Below are positions 42,764 to 51,791 of a stretch of 64,000 nucleotides of DNA, one piece after another. Position numbers and translations under genes: made by a program. This DNA comes from JBGPOS01 sp041488155 (GTDB taxonomy: Bacteria; Chloroflexota; Dehalococcoidia; Tepidiformales; Tepidiformaceae). The stretch covers positions 58,454 to 122,453 of the forward strand of contig JBGPOS010000001.1 in NCBI GenBank assembly GCA_041488155.1, in the 5' to 3' direction. How positions within the stretch are numbered: position 1 is the first letter of the stretch; every line of letters starts with the position of its first letter. A model generated the notes under the pieces. It worked only from the letters and a program-made list of their open reading frames with translations, did not search any database and was not told the DNA's origin.

Positions 42764-43420
42764 GTGTCGTCTTCCTTTCTTGAGCGCCCAGAACCGGTCG
42801 CCCGCGTGGCCGAGCTCATGTCGACCTTCCGTTCCAGGTGGTTCCTCTGCGGGGGCTGGGCCGTGGATGCGTGGCTGGGTCGCGAGACGCGCGAACACCA
42901 CGACGTGGACGTCGCCATCTTCGAGCACGACCAGCTGGCGATCCGCGAGCACCTGCCGGAGTGGCAGCTGGTCGGCCACGACGACAACTGGAGCGGGGAA
43001 AACCCGATCTTCCCCAACGTCCCGATTGTCCCGACCGAGCTCTGGGATGGGCGGCGGCTCGAGCTTCCGGGGCACGTCCACGCACGCGCAGCCGATGGGT
43101 TCGAATTCGAGCTGAACCTGAATGAGATCGACCACGGGGACTGGGTCTTCAGCGGGGAGCCTCGAATCGCGTTGCCGTTGGAGCGGTGTGTGCACCAGTC
43201 GGCCTGGGGGATCCCCGCCGTGACGCCGGAGGTCATCGTTTACTACAAGGCCCTGCCTCCACGGTGGCGGGACGAGCCTCGGACTCCACTCCGCGAGCAT
43301 GACGAGCGCGACTTCGCCACGCTTCTGCCAGACCTCACCGAAATTCAGCGAGAGTGGCTTCGGGAGTCGATCTCGCTGATCGAGCCCCGCCACCCGTGGC
43401 TGGCGCGGCTTTCGAGCTAG
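42764..43420 (+). CDS. Nucleotidyltransferase-fold protein (aminoglycoside adenylyltransferase-like)
   Basis: About 218 residues from GTG 42764. The nucleotidyltransferase core WFLCGGWAVDAWLGRETREH, followed by DVDVAIF, gives the GG and D-x-D metal-binding motifs of the ANT(2'')-like group. Conserved downstream features such as ELNLNEIDHGDWVF agree. Many chromosomal relatives have unknown substrates, so no resistance is claimed. The open frame extends to TTG 42713. It may be controlled through the upstream leader ORF. Confidence 0.75.
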   Translation: MSSSFLERPEPVARVAELMSTFRSRWFLCGGWAVDAWLGRETREHHDVDVAIFEHDQLAIREHLPEWQLVGHDDNWSGENPIFPNVPIVPTELWDGRRLELPGHVHARAADGFEFELNLNEIDHGDWVFSGEPRIALPLERCVHQSAWGIPAVTPEVIVYYKALPPRWRDEPRTPLREHDERDFATLLPDLTEIQREWLRESISLIEPRHPWLARLSS

Positions 43421-43430
43421 TGCAAGGCGG

Positions 43431-43802
43431 TCAGCGCGAAGAGCCCATACGGGTGGCGATTTGCCAGATGTTGCCGCAGGGATCCTTGAGCATCTCGCGG
43501 CGATCGCCGTAGGGGGTGTCCCGCGGCTCTTCGAGCGACGTGGCGCGGTGGTGGTGGGCGCGCTGGTACGTTTGGTCGGTGTCGTCGACGTAGAGGTAGA
43601 GGAAGGCGGGCATGGCATCGCGGGGCCAGGCTCTGCTGACCATGACGATCGAGTCGCCAATAATCATCTCCGACGGGCGTTCGGCTTGGAAGTCTCCGAT
43701 CGCGCCGAACGCCTGCTTGAGGAACTGGACAAGCAAGGCGCCGTCGTGAACAGCGAGCCGAGGGGTGACGCTGTGCCAGCCCTGGGGCGCCGATCTTGTC
43801 AT
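43431..43802 (-). CDS. VOC-family (glyoxalase/bleomycin-resistance-like) protein
   Basis: 123 residues. A paired beta-alpha-beta-beta-beta module is suggested by TPRLAVHDGALLVQFLKQAFGA and MPAFLYLYVDDTDQTYQRA, with a C-terminal DPCGNIWQIATR typical of VOC proteins. The enzyme class is unknown. GGAGAG lies eight bases before ATG 43802. It sits among other small-enzyme accessory genes. Confidence 0.85.
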   Translation of the reverse strand: MTRSAPQGWHSVTPRLAVHDGALLVQFLKQAFGAIGDFQAERPSEMIIGDSIVMVSRAWPRDAMPAFLYLYVDDTDQTYQRAHHHRATSLEEPRDTPYGDRREMLKDPCGNIWQIATRMGSSR

Positions 43803-43913
43803 CGGGGCACTCTCCGTTGGTTCGAGCCGCTCGCCGGTTGGGGGTTAGCTCTCATGATAGAAAGGAGATCTTGCATCGCGGGGATGAGTGCCACGCCCGG
43901 GCTTAGGCGGTAG

Positions 43914-44417
43914 TCACGGGCGGAGGGCAGATTCGAGTTGCCCCAGGTGCATCTCTTCGTGAGCGAGCTGATGTCCCACGTACGCCTCAAGAACGACCGG
44001 GCCGATGACCTCGTGCCGCGCCACTCGCGCCCAGGCTGGCTCCGGCAATCGTCCAAGTACCCGCAGGAGGTCGGCCCTGGACGCCGCGATCTCGTTCAGG
44101 ATAGCTGGCAGGTCGGTGACGGTGTCGCGAGCCGAAGCCACCCAGTTGTCCTCGTCGTAGTTAGGAAGGATCGGATTGTCGTCGAAGACGATCCAGCGGA
44201 AGCGGGCGCTGTAGATCAGCGCCGCGTCGCGCATGTGGCAGCAAACCTGAAACGCGGACCAGCTCCGCGGTGAAGGGGGACGGGTCAGCAACTCGTTGGC
44301 CTGTCCTTCGAGAAGTTCGGCGATGCGACTGGGCGTCGCGGCAAGCCCGGCAAGCACGGCGTCACGGCCAATTTCGCGGTTGAGCCGGTAGAGTGAAACC
44401 GTTGGTTGAGAGGCCAA
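43914..44417 (-). CDS. DinB-family protein
   Basis: 167 residues. The four-helix DinB fold is seen from SAFQVCCHMRDAALIYSARF (first His), IVFDDNPILPNYDEDNW, and GHQLAHEEMHLGQL with two histidines near the C-terminus. These give the three-His metal site. Start TTG 44417, with GAGGAGG tracts upstream. It is a second DinB gene in this accessory stretch; the substrate is unknown. Confidence 0.85.
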   Translation of the reverse strand: MASQPTVSLYRLNREIGRDAVLAGLAATPSRIAELLEGQANELLTRPPSPRSWSAFQVCCHMRDAALIYSARFRWIVFDDNPILPNYDEDNWVASARDTVTDLPAILNEIAASRADLLRVLGRLPEPAWARVARHEVIGPVVLEAYVGHQLAHEEMHLGQLESALRP

Positions 44418-44614
44418 CGCGCCTCCTCCTCGCTAGAATCAGCACATCGCACTCTATCCTTCCTTGAGGCGGGCGCGTGCGACCAACATCATCTCGTGAA
44501 ACGTCCGGGTCGCTCAAGGCGCCTAGGATGGCACCGCACGGGTAGCGGCCGGGGGAGCCTAGCGGTACGCTCGTTCCCGCATCATGGCGCCTCAAGATCG
44601 CGCGGAGAAGCCAG

Positions 44615-45079
44615 ATGATCGACAGACCAAGGATCATACAGACGTCCGCCCAGCTAACCGCCATCATCCACCTCACCGTTCCACGGGAGGAGATCCGGAA
44701 TGTGATGGGTCCGGGCCTCGACGAACTGCGGGCCGCGGTCGCCGCGCAGGGCGTTGCGGCGGCCGGACCATGGTTCACGCACCACCTGCGGATGGACCCG
44801 GGCACTTTTGATTTCGAGATCTGCGTGCCCGTGACGGGGCCGGTCCGGGCCACGGGCCGCGTGAAGGCGAGCGAATGGCCTGTCACGACAGTAGCACGGA
44901 CGGTCTACCACGGGCCTTACGAGGGCCTGAGCGCCGCCTGGGGCGAGTTCGATGCCTGGATCGCGGCGAAGGGGCACGCGCCGGGTCCCGACCTCTGGGA
45001 GCGTTACGTGGCGGGTCCCGAATCGGGCCCCGACCCGGACACCTGGCGCACGGAATTCAGCCGGCCGTTGGCCGGGTAG
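44615..45079 (+). CDS. GyrI-like small-molecule-binding protein
   Basis: 154 residues. The N-terminal TAIIHLTVPREEIRNVMGPGLDEL and the later VARTVYHGPYEGLSAAWGEF and WERYVAGPESGPDP match the GyrI-like/SRPBCC effector-binding fold. Without a DNA-binding domain it is likely a stand-alone binding or hydrolytic protein. Start ATG 44615. Confidence 0.8.
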   Translation: MIDRPRIIQTSAQLTAIIHLTVPREEIRNVMGPGLDELRAAVAAQGVAAAGPWFTHHLRMDPGTFDFEICVPVTGPVRATGRVKASEWPVTTVARTVYHGPYEGLSAAWGEFDAWIAAKGHAPGPDLWERYVAGPESGPDPDTWRTEFSRPLAG

Positions 45080-45227
45080 CGTCGGGCACTCCGGCGAGGC
45101 TTCGCTTGGGCGGCTTCGTTATCTCGCGGCCTGGGTGCCGAACCAGCGACGGCGCCTCGCGGAGGCGAACTCCTTCTTCTGCTCCGCGACTCGCCACCTG
45201 GCCTGACAAGGCGCCTGCAGCGCTGCC

Positions 45228-46562
45228 CTACGTCGCGATGCCATTCTTGAGCGCGTAGGCCGTGGCGTCTGCGCGACCTTTGGCCCCGATCTTCGCGTAC
45301 AGGTTCGAGATGTGGCGCTCAACGGTTCGCACGCTGAGGACGAGGTCGTCGCCGATCTCGCGGCTGCTCATTCCGGAGGCGACCAGCCGAAGGATTTCGA
45401 CCTCACGAGCCGTGAGGCGGTCCGGGTAGCGCTCGTCGTGGCCCGGTGCGGCGCGGAGGCGGACGACATTCAGCACCGGCACTGGCCTTGGGAAGCCCTT
45501 CAGCGTCAGGTCCGCCAGTGACTCCGCCTCGACCATCTCGTCGACCTCTGCGAACGCTGGCCGGCTGATCAGGATCTGTCCGGGTTGGGCTTCGTCACAC
45601 AGGCGCGAGGCGAGGTTCACCACGCTGCCAATTGCGCCGTAGTCGACGCGCCCCTCGAACCCGATCTCGCCTAGCGTCGCGTAGCCAAGCGCGATCCCGA
45701 CGCCGACGTCGACGTTGTGGCCCCGGCGCCGCCACGAGGCCGTGAGATCGACCATCTGTTCGCGCAACGCCACGCCAAGCCGCACCGCGCGTTGTGCCGG
45801 GTCGGGACAGGGCACGGGGTCGTTGAAGAACACCATGAGGCCGTCGCCCGCGAAGTGCCCGACGGTAGCTTCGAACTGGTTCACCAGCTCGCCGAGCACG
45901 GCGTGGAACTGCCCGAGGAGCGTCATCACCTCTTCCGGCTCGACGCCTTCGGCGAACGACGTGAATCCGCGCAGGTCACAGAACAGGACGGCGATGTTCC
46001 TTCGGTGGCTCTGGAGGATCGAACGGTCGCCCGAGGTGACGATGGCGTCGGCGAGCTGGGGCGAGAGGAAGCGCCGCAGCTGCGCCAAGCGCTGAATCTC
46101 GCCGATCTGTTCTTCGACGCGCACCTCGAGCCTCTTGTTCCAGTCCGCGAGCTCGGCCGCCTGCGCCTGGACGGTATCCTGGTACTGCTTCACACGCAGG
46201 AGCGAACGGACGCGGGCGATGAGTTCAGCGCGATTGAACGGCTTCGGCACGAAGTCGTCAGCGCCGACCTCGAGCGCGGTCACCTTCTCCTGGTCGCCGC
46301 TCGAGGTGATCATGATGATGGGGAGGGCCTGGGTGGCCGGCTCCGCACGAAGCGTTCGACAGACCTCGTAGCCGTCCATCCCCGGCATCACGATATCGAG
46401 CAGAAGGAGGTCGGGTGCGCCGTGGTCGCGAATGGCATCGAGCGCCTGCCGCCCGGAGGAGGCCGAGGAGACTTCGTAGCCCAGCGGCGTAAGAACCGCT
46501 TCGAGTAGCTTGATGTTCGCAACTGTATCGTCGACCAAGAGGATCCGTGGTTGGGCGGTCAT
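45228..46562 (-). CDS. REC - class III nucleotide cyclase - LuxR HTH fusion protein
   Basis: 444 residues. A receiver domain (LLVDDTVANIKLLEAVL; Asp in LLLLDIVMP; PKPFN) is followed by a coiled linker, then a class III adenylate/guanylate cyclase domain: FCDLRGFTSFAEGV and HFAGDGLMVFF hold the two metal-binding Asp residues, and VVNLASRL holds the transition-state Asn and Arg. A LuxR-type HTH (LTAREVEILRLVASGMSSREIG) ends the protein. It could couple phosphorylation to cyclic-nucleotide synthesis and DNA binding. It overlaps the upstream response regulator by four bases (ATGA). Confidence 0.9.
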   Translation of the reverse strand: MTAQPRILLVDDTVANIKLLEAVLTPLGYEVSSASSGRQALDAIRDHGAPDLLLLDIVMPGMDGYEVCRTLRAEPATQALPIIMITSSGDQEKVTALEVGADDFVPKPFNRAELIARVRSLLRVKQYQDTVQAQAAELADWNKRLEVRVEEQIGEIQRLAQLRRFLSPQLADAIVTSGDRSILQSHRRNIAVLFCDLRGFTSFAEGVEPEEVMTLLGQFHAVLGELVNQFEATVGHFAGDGLMVFFNDPVPCPDPAQRAVRLGVALREQMVDLTASWRRRGHNVDVGVGIALGYATLGEIGFEGRVDYGAIGSVVNLASRLCDEAQPGQILISRPAFAEVDEMVEAESLADLTLKGFPRPVPVLNVVRLRAAPGHDERYPDRLTAREVEILRLVASGMSSREIGDDLVLSVRTVERHISNLYAKIGAKGRADATAYALKNGIAT

Positions 46563-46987
46563 GTGGATCGTGCCTCCCGTAGTTCCATTTCGCAGAAGCG
46601 GAGGACGGTCGACGGGAATTCGCGCACATCGATCGGCTTGGAAATGTAGCCGTCGAAACCCGCGGCCATCATCCGTTCGCGGTCTTCGCGCATGGCGAAC
46701 GCGGTGAGGGCGATGACGGGAATCCGCGCCGTCTCCTTGTTCGCCCGAAGCCCCAACAGTGCCTGCCCGCCATCCATATCTGGCAACTGGATGTCCATCA
46801 GCACGAGGTCGGGCCGCTCGCGGGCGGCCAGGGCGAGGGCGACCGCGCCGGTGCTGGCATCGATGGTCCGGAATCCTTTGAAGCCCAGGAGGTCGCGTGC
46901 GAGCTTCAGGTTCTTCTCGTTGTCTTCGACGATGAGCACGAGGTAGCTCTTCGCCGTCGTGCCGCTTTCTTTCGTGGCTGGTGTCAT
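46559..46987 (-). CDS. Single-domain response regulator
   Basis: 142 residues, CheY-like. YLVLIVEDNEKNLKLARDLL at the start, phospho-acceptor Asp in LVLMDIQLPDMDGG, and Lys in GYISKPIDVREF. It has no output domain and probably relays phosphate between the kinase and the cyclase protein. It overlaps both neighbours by four bases. Confidence 0.92.
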   Translation of the reverse strand: MTPATKESGTTAKSYLVLIVEDNEKNLKLARDLLGFKGFRTIDASTGAVALALAARERPDLVLMDIQLPDMDGGQALLGLRANKETARIPVIALTAFAMREDRERMMAAGFDGYISKPIDVREFPSTVLRFCEMELREARST

Positions 46988-48663
46988 CGCAGGCCTCCGT
47001 GGCTCAGTTTGCTGGAATGTTCGGCGGGTTCGGATGTCTCGCTGCTCCCTCGCAGAGACGGTGGGACCGGATGGCTCACGGACCGGGGGTGTTCGACAAA
47101 TGGTTCCGTTGCTTCGACGGCATCGGCCCTGGGCTGCGGACTCGGAAGCGAGAACGTGAACGTGCTGCCCTTGCCCACCTCGCTCTCGACCCAGATGCGG
47201 CCCCCCTGGAGTTCAACGAATCGCCGCGCTAGGGCGAGGCCGAGTCCCGTGCCTTCTGGTTCGGACTGCTTCGACCTGGCGGCCTGGCGAAACTCGTCGA
47301 ATATGACCTGCTGATCCTCCTGGCTGATGCCGATGCCGGTGTCGCGAACCGCCACGTGGATGTCTTCCCCAAGCTGGCTAGCGGCCACGTCCACGCTGCC
47401 CCCGCTGGGCGTGAACTTCACGGCATTCGAGAGCAGGTTGAAGATGACCTGCTTCACCTTGCGTTCGTCGGCCACGATAAGGCCGAGAGAGGGCGCAACG
47501 TCGAGGCTTAGGGCGACGCCGCGCCGCAGTGCTCGTTCCCGCTGCATCGCCATTCCGTTTTCCAGCGCTTCTGCAAGGACGAATTCGCCGACATCGAGTT
47601 CCATGCGCCCGGCCTCGATCTTGGAAAGATCGAGGATGTCGTTTATGAGCGAGAGGAGATGCTTTCCGGAGCTGACAATGTCATCGAGGTACTCGTCTTG
47701 CTTCTCGTTCAGCTCGCCAAACATGTGCTCTCTCAGTACCTCGGAGAAGCCGATGACGGCGTTCAGTGGCGTACGCAACTCGTGCGACATATTGGCCAGG
47801 AATTCCGACTTGTGGCGGCTCGCGGATTCGAGCTCTCGATAGAGCCGGCCGAGTTCGTCGTTCATGCTGTTCAGGCGCAGAGCGAGATCGCCGAGTTCGT
47901 CCCGGTTCGCAATCGTCAAGTGCTGCGAGAAATCGCCCGCGCCCAGTTTCTCCAAGTGCGAACCCATCCGTTGCACGGGCGTGATAACCGACCAGGCGAT
48001 GGCATAGCCGAGCAGCAGGGCGAGAGCGAAGCTTGCGGTCGCGAGCGCGATGACCGCGAGACGGGACGTGGCGAACTGGTCGTCGTTGGCGGCGATGGTG
48101 GCGACGGCGGCGGCCTCGGCGCGGTTCACGAGCTCGTTCGTGTCGCGTTCGAGTGCTGCCGCGAGGGGCTGGGCTGTGTTCCGTTGGTGGTCCAGCGCAT
48201 CGGGAACGCGCTTCGCTCGCACCAGCTCGACAACTGTCACCATTTCGCGGACGAATCGATCGTAGTTCGATTGAATGCGCCCGATGATCTCTTGCTCATC
48301 GCCGGCAAAGAACTGGATGCGGTCGAAGCTGTAGGTGGATAGGTAGACCTGGCGGAGGATCGTTTCGAGGTCCGCGTCATTCTGGGCGGAAAAGGCTGCG
48401 GAGCCTGCATTCAATTGCCGCGTGATCTCCGTCTCGAGCTGTCGATAGGCCGCGACCTTCTGTTCGAGGCGCCCGAGTTCGACCGCGCGATCGTTTGCCG
48501 CGCTGAGAGCCTGAAGACCAACCACGCCGAGCGCCACCAGCAGCGCGGCGACGCCGAGGAACGCCGCAAGCAGCTTGAGGTGGAGCGGCGCGGGGATGCG
48601 CGCGACGGCACGAGGCAGCCAGCCAAACGTGGAATTCTCCTGAAGGCCTCGCCGCAGAATCAT
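46984..48663 (-). CDS. Transmembrane sensor histidine kinase with HAMP domain
   Basis: 559 residues. Two hydrophobic helices bracket an extracytoplasmic helical region of about 150 residues. HAMP follows (VITPVQRMGSHLEKLGAGDF), then HisKA (FLANMSHELRTPLNAVIGF) and HATPase (VIFNLLSNAVKFTP, DTGIGI, GTGLGLALA). The last 50 or so residues are Pro/Ser/Glu-rich. It lies 18 bases after the binding-protein gene and overlaps the following regulator gene. Expected ligand input is through that lipoprotein. Confidence 0.92.
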   Translation of the reverse strand: MILRRGLQENSTFGWLPRAVARIPAPLHLKLLAAFLGVAALLVALGVVGLQALSAANDRAVELGRLEQKVAAYRQLETEITRQLNAGSAAFSAQNDADLETILRQVYLSTYSFDRIQFFAGDEQEIIGRIQSNYDRFVREMVTVVELVRAKRVPDALDHQRNTAQPLAAALERDTNELVNRAEAAAVATIAANDDQFATSRLAVIALATASFALALLLGYAIAWSVITPVQRMGSHLEKLGAGDFSQHLTIANRDELGDLALRLNSMNDELGRLYRELESASRHKSEFLANMSHELRTPLNAVIGFSEVLREHMFGELNEKQDEYLDDIVSSGKHLLSLINDILDLSKIEAGRMELDVGEFVLAEALENGMAMQRERALRRGVALSLDVAPSLGLIVADERKVKQVIFNLLSNAVKFTPSGGSVDVAASQLGEDIHVAVRDTGIGISQEDQQVIFDEFRQAARSKQSEPEGTGLGLALARRFVELQGGRIWVESEVGKGSTFTFSLPSPQPRADAVEATEPFVEHPRSVSHPVPPSLRGSSETSEPAEHSSKLSHGGLR

Positions 48664-48681
48664 CGCGCGCGCTCCTCGTCC

Positions 48682-49869
48682 CTATCCCTGTCGCGGCCCG
48701 GCGAGATCGGGCACCGGTCTGATGTTGCAGTCGAGCGCGAAGGCGCTGCGGTTCCCCGTGAGGGGCGGAGCATAGGCCACTTCGCGCTTGAGCTGGTTGA
48801 GGAAGCGCCAGTCGGCGCTCTTGATCACCTCATCCGGAGTCCTCGTGATCTCCCCGGCCTCTCTTAGACGGAGAGCATAGAAGCGCAGGCTGTCTTCGGG
48901 GTTCATGGATCGCCAGAGGCCGTAGGGTAGGTGCTTCACCCACCTGAGCGTGACGTCGTAGTCGAGTGGCGAACCCGGGGTAAGCGGGGACGCCAGCTCC
49001 ACTAAACGTTTTGCCGCTCGTTCTGGCTCCCGGGAGAGCAGGTCGACTCCCTTGAGCACGGCCCGCATCGCGCGCTTGGTGGCGACGGGGTTCTTCCGGG
49101 CGAACTGGCTATTGGCGAACAGCACGCAACAGTAGTAGCTCGACCAGGGCCGGTCGTCCACGGTCGAGAGGATCACCCGAACGCCTTTGAGGCCGCGAAG
49201 GTTCTCAGCGCCGGGCGGGTAGGCAAGCACTGCGTCGACCTGACCGTTCTGGAGGAGTGTGGGCAGCCGGTCGGCGTCATAGGAGGCTACCGACCGTTGA
49301 GCGGGGAGCCCGATGGAGTTCATGAGCGTGAGCATGAAGGCGTAGTCAGGGCTGGTGGCGGTGTCTCCGAAGGGTACCGCAACCTTCTTTCCGGCGAGGT
49401 CCCCGGGAGAGTTGATCCCTTCGCGGGCGAAGAGTTCGACGCAACCGCTATGGACGCCCGCCAGGATTGTGAGGTTGGGGGCACTGGCGGCGCCAACGAT
49501 GGTCGATGCTGCGAAGTCCTGGGCGAGATGGAACGTGCCATCGTCGATCAATTTCGCCCAGGAGTCGGACGGGAGATAGCTCACCCACTCCGGAGTCAGA
49601 CCCTCTTCGGGCAGGAAGTCCGTGGCCAGCAGGAGCGGCCCGAGGCAGAGCGAACTCCCGTCCCACGCGGGCATCCGAATTCGCGTCACCTCGGGCGGTG
49701 GTTCGGAGCCCACATCGGGAAGCGTCGCGGGGGACTTGTCGTCGTCCCCGCACCCGACCAGCGCTGCCGCACCGGCGGCGGTGAAGCCCATCCCAGCAGC
49801 CCGGAGTAGGTCCCGGCGGCTCAGGCGGGCCGGCGGGTTGCCGGCTTCTATCTCGCTGGGGTCGTTCAT
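48682..49869 (-). CDS. Tat-exported solute-binding lipoprotein (NMT1/SsuA-like)
   Basis: About 395 residues from ATG 49869. The N-terminus has a twin-arginine stretch LSRRDLLRAAG and a lipobox Cys in AALVGC, so it is probably a Tat-dependent lipoprotein. The mature part has the two-lobed fold of NMT1/SsuA-type proteins (VAVPFGDTATSPDY, GQVDAVLAYPP). No permease or ATPase gene is next to it; a histidine kinase follows, so it may act as a sensor. GGAGGG precedes the ATG. Confidence 0.88.
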   Translation of the reverse strand: MNDPSEIEAGNPPARLSRRDLLRAAGMGFTAAGAAALVGCGDDDKSPATLPDVGSEPPPEVTRIRMPAWDGSSLCLGPLLLATDFLPEEGLTPEWVSYLPSDSWAKLIDDGTFHLAQDFAASTIVGAASAPNLTILAGVHSGCVELFAREGINSPGDLAGKKVAVPFGDTATSPDYAFMLTLMNSIGLPAQRSVASYDADRLPTLLQNGQVDAVLAYPPGAENLRGLKGVRVILSTVDDRPWSSYYCCVLFANSQFARKNPVATKRAMRAVLKGVDLLSREPERAAKRLVELASPLTPGSPLDYDVTLRWVKHLPYGLWRSMNPEDSLRFYALRLREAGEITRTPDEVIKSADWRFLNQLKREVAYAPPLTGNRSAFALDCNIRPVPDLAGPRQG

Positions 49870-50221
49870 CTTGCCCTCCCGTGTAGTGGGTTCGCAGTCC
49901 CACCTGTCTGCTGCCAACCCTAAGCTCCTGGTCGGGCGTTGGCTTCCGCAGAACCACGCAAGTTTGCGGCGCGTTGAATATGGCGGGAACTACGTAGCCG
50001 GAGGCCAGTCGACGCTATCTTCCCCCTTGCGCGAGATTGAGGACGAAAGTGTGCGTGCTGGGTGGAGTCCGCCAGCCACCACCATCGCCGGGGCCGTCAC
50101 CCACGGCGAATCGCCGGTCCGCAGGAGACTGCAGCTCCCCAGAAGCGTCCTCGCGAGGGGCGGTGCCGAGCAGAACCCGAGCCGCGGCGTCCTCTTTGGG
50201 CCGCGCTATACGATAAGGGGG
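49870..50221. other. Intergenic region of about 350 bases
   Basis: It must contain the promoter of the binding-protein/kinase operon on the minus strand. No convincing -35/-10 pair, RNA gene or ORF is recognised. The long frame on the + strand across it is antisense to real genes on either side. Confidence 0.5.
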
Positions 50222-51370
50222 CTACCAGACCGCCGCGGTGACGGAGACGATTGGCGGCAGGGTGCCGGGGAGGCGTTGCCAGTGCTCGCCGACGTCGTTG
50301 CTGGCGTAGACCTCGCCGTTCGTTGTGCCGACGTAGACCCCTTCGGATGGAAGGCCGTCGGTGTCCATGCCCTCGCGGTAGGCGCTCTGGTAGTCGTTCG
50401 GGCCAGGCAACCCTTTCGTGAGCTTCTGCCAGCTCTTCGCGCCATCTGTCGTGCGCCAGACGGCGAACTGGCCGCCGACAACCCGGAAGTTGTCGTCGCC
50501 GTACTCGATCGGGACGACGAAGACGGCATCGGGGTTGCGCCGGGTGATGGCGAGGGGGAAGCCGTGGAACGAGGGCAGCCCTTCGGTCACGTCCTGCCAA
50601 TCCTTGCCTCGATGTTCGGACTTGAAAACGCCGAAGTGCGCCTGGCCCCAGAGCCGATCGGGGTTCTTGGTGTCGACCAGGAACTTGTGGAACTCGTCGA
50701 GCGCGGCGGGATCGACGTCAGGGGGCAGTTCGGGTGGCGGGAACGCGGCCATGACTTCGGCGAGCAGGGCCTTCGCCTGGGGAGTCGTGACGACGATGCC
50801 GTGGGAGCAAAGGTCCCACGTCTTCCCGGCGTCGGGAGAGACGTAGGTGCCTCCTGAGCTGATGGAGGCGTAGACGAGGTTGGCGTCGCGTGGGTCCACC
50901 TGGATTGAGTGAAGCGAGGATGAGCCGACGGAGCCGGTTGGGCCCCAGAGCGGGCGATACTTGTGGCGGTTGAGCGAATCGACCGGCGCCCAGGACTCGC
51001 CGTAGTCGTCGCTGCGAAAGAGGCCGGCCGGCTGGGTGCCTGCGTACACCACGCCAGGCTGGCTCGGGTGGCCCGGTTCCACATGCCAGACGGTGACGAC
51101 GGACTCGCCCATGTCCTGGGGGAAGGCGAGGCCGGGAGTGCGCCGTTCCCAGGTCTTGCCGCCGTCGTCGCTGCGGGCGACGGTCGGGCCCCAGGCCCAG
51201 TGGTTACCGCCGGCGTAGAGGCGCGGGGGGTCGTGCCGGAGGTCGGCCGCCATGTGGGAGATGGTCCAGCCGGGCATGATGGGCGCGGAGATGTCCCAGC
51301 GCTCGCGCCGTTCATCGGAAGTGTAGATCCAGGCTCCCTTGCGGGTACCGACGAGTACGTGGGTCTGCAT
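50222..51370 (-). CDS. BNR-repeat / sialidase-like beta-propeller protein
   Basis: 382 residues. Several Asp-box-type motifs are present: ARSDDGGKTWERR, RSDDYGESWAPV, VSPDAGKTWDL, RTTDGAKSWQKL and ASNDVGEHWQRL. This is the repeat of BNR/VPS10-like propellers such as glycosyl hydrolases and photosystem assembly factors. The sialidase catalytic residues are not seen and no signal peptide is visible. GGAGGG lies five bases before ATG 51370. Confidence 0.85.
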   Translation of the reverse strand: MQTHVLVGTRKGAWIYTSDERRERWDISAPIMPGWTISHMAADLRHDPPRLYAGGNHWAWGPTVARSDDGGKTWERRTPGLAFPQDMGESVVTVWHVEPGHPSQPGVVYAGTQPAGLFRSDDYGESWAPVDSLNRHKYRPLWGPTGSVGSSSLHSIQVDPRDANLVYASISSGGTYVSPDAGKTWDLCSHGIVVTTPQAKALLAEVMAAFPPPELPPDVDPAALDEFHKFLVDTKNPDRLWGQAHFGVFKSEHRGKDWQDVTEGLPSFHGFPLAITRRNPDAVFVVPIEYGDDNFRVVGGQFAVWRTTDGAKSWQKLTKGLPGPNDYQSAYREGMDTDGLPSEGVYVGTTNGEVYASNDVGEHWQRLPGTLPPIVSVTAAVW

Positions 51371-51489
51371 GGTTCCCTCCTCAGTTCCCTGTGTCGTCGT
51401 TAGCGCCCTACTTTAGGGCACAACGGGTCGTCGTTTGTAGCGTCTGCGGCAAGATTTCGTCGCCGATTTCGCGTGGCATTCTGCCGGGG

Positions 51490-51681
51490 TCAGGCAGGGC
51501 GCTCTGCCCCGGGGCTCCGGTTGGACCTGACGAAGGCTACCCTCAGTCGCTGCGGCCACCTGAACCACGGGAGGCGGGCGGTGGTCCGGGGTGTCCGCGG
51601 TGCGGCGCGCTGCAAATAGATCCGCTCGCGTTCGAGCTTTCGCTCCTGTTCGATTGCGTAGAAGAGGCTTTCGAGTTCCAT
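51490..51681 (-). CDS. Small basic protein of unknown function
   Basis: 63 residues. The N-terminal half is a charged helix (ELESLFYAIEQERKLERERI); the rest is Arg/Pro-rich. AGGAG lies nine bases before ATG 51681. It is divergent from the CGNR gene, and the tandem 31-bp repeat lies between them. No family is recognised; it may be a chance ORF, but the start signal is good. Confidence 0.5.
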   Translation of the reverse strand: MELESLFYAIEQERKLERERIYLQRAAPRTPRTTARLPWFRWPQRLRVAFVRSNRSPGAERPA

Positions 51682-51695
51682 GGGGTCTTACTCCT

Positions 51696-51757
51696 GACTA
51701 ACCTGCATAGATAGTACGACGGTGTTGACTAACCTGTCAATGATGTTTGACGGTGTT
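51696..51757. repeat. Tandem 31-bp repeat between divergent genes (candidate operator)
   Basis: Two units, 51696-51726 and 51727-51757, each GACTAACCTG, then 12 variable bases, then GACGGTGTT. The period is 31, close to three helical turns, and only the two ends are conserved. This suggests two binding sites for one regulator, likely the CGNR protein. Confidence 0.75.
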
Positions 51758-51791
51758 GCCAGAAGTTTGAGGATCGTGCGACAATGGCGCT

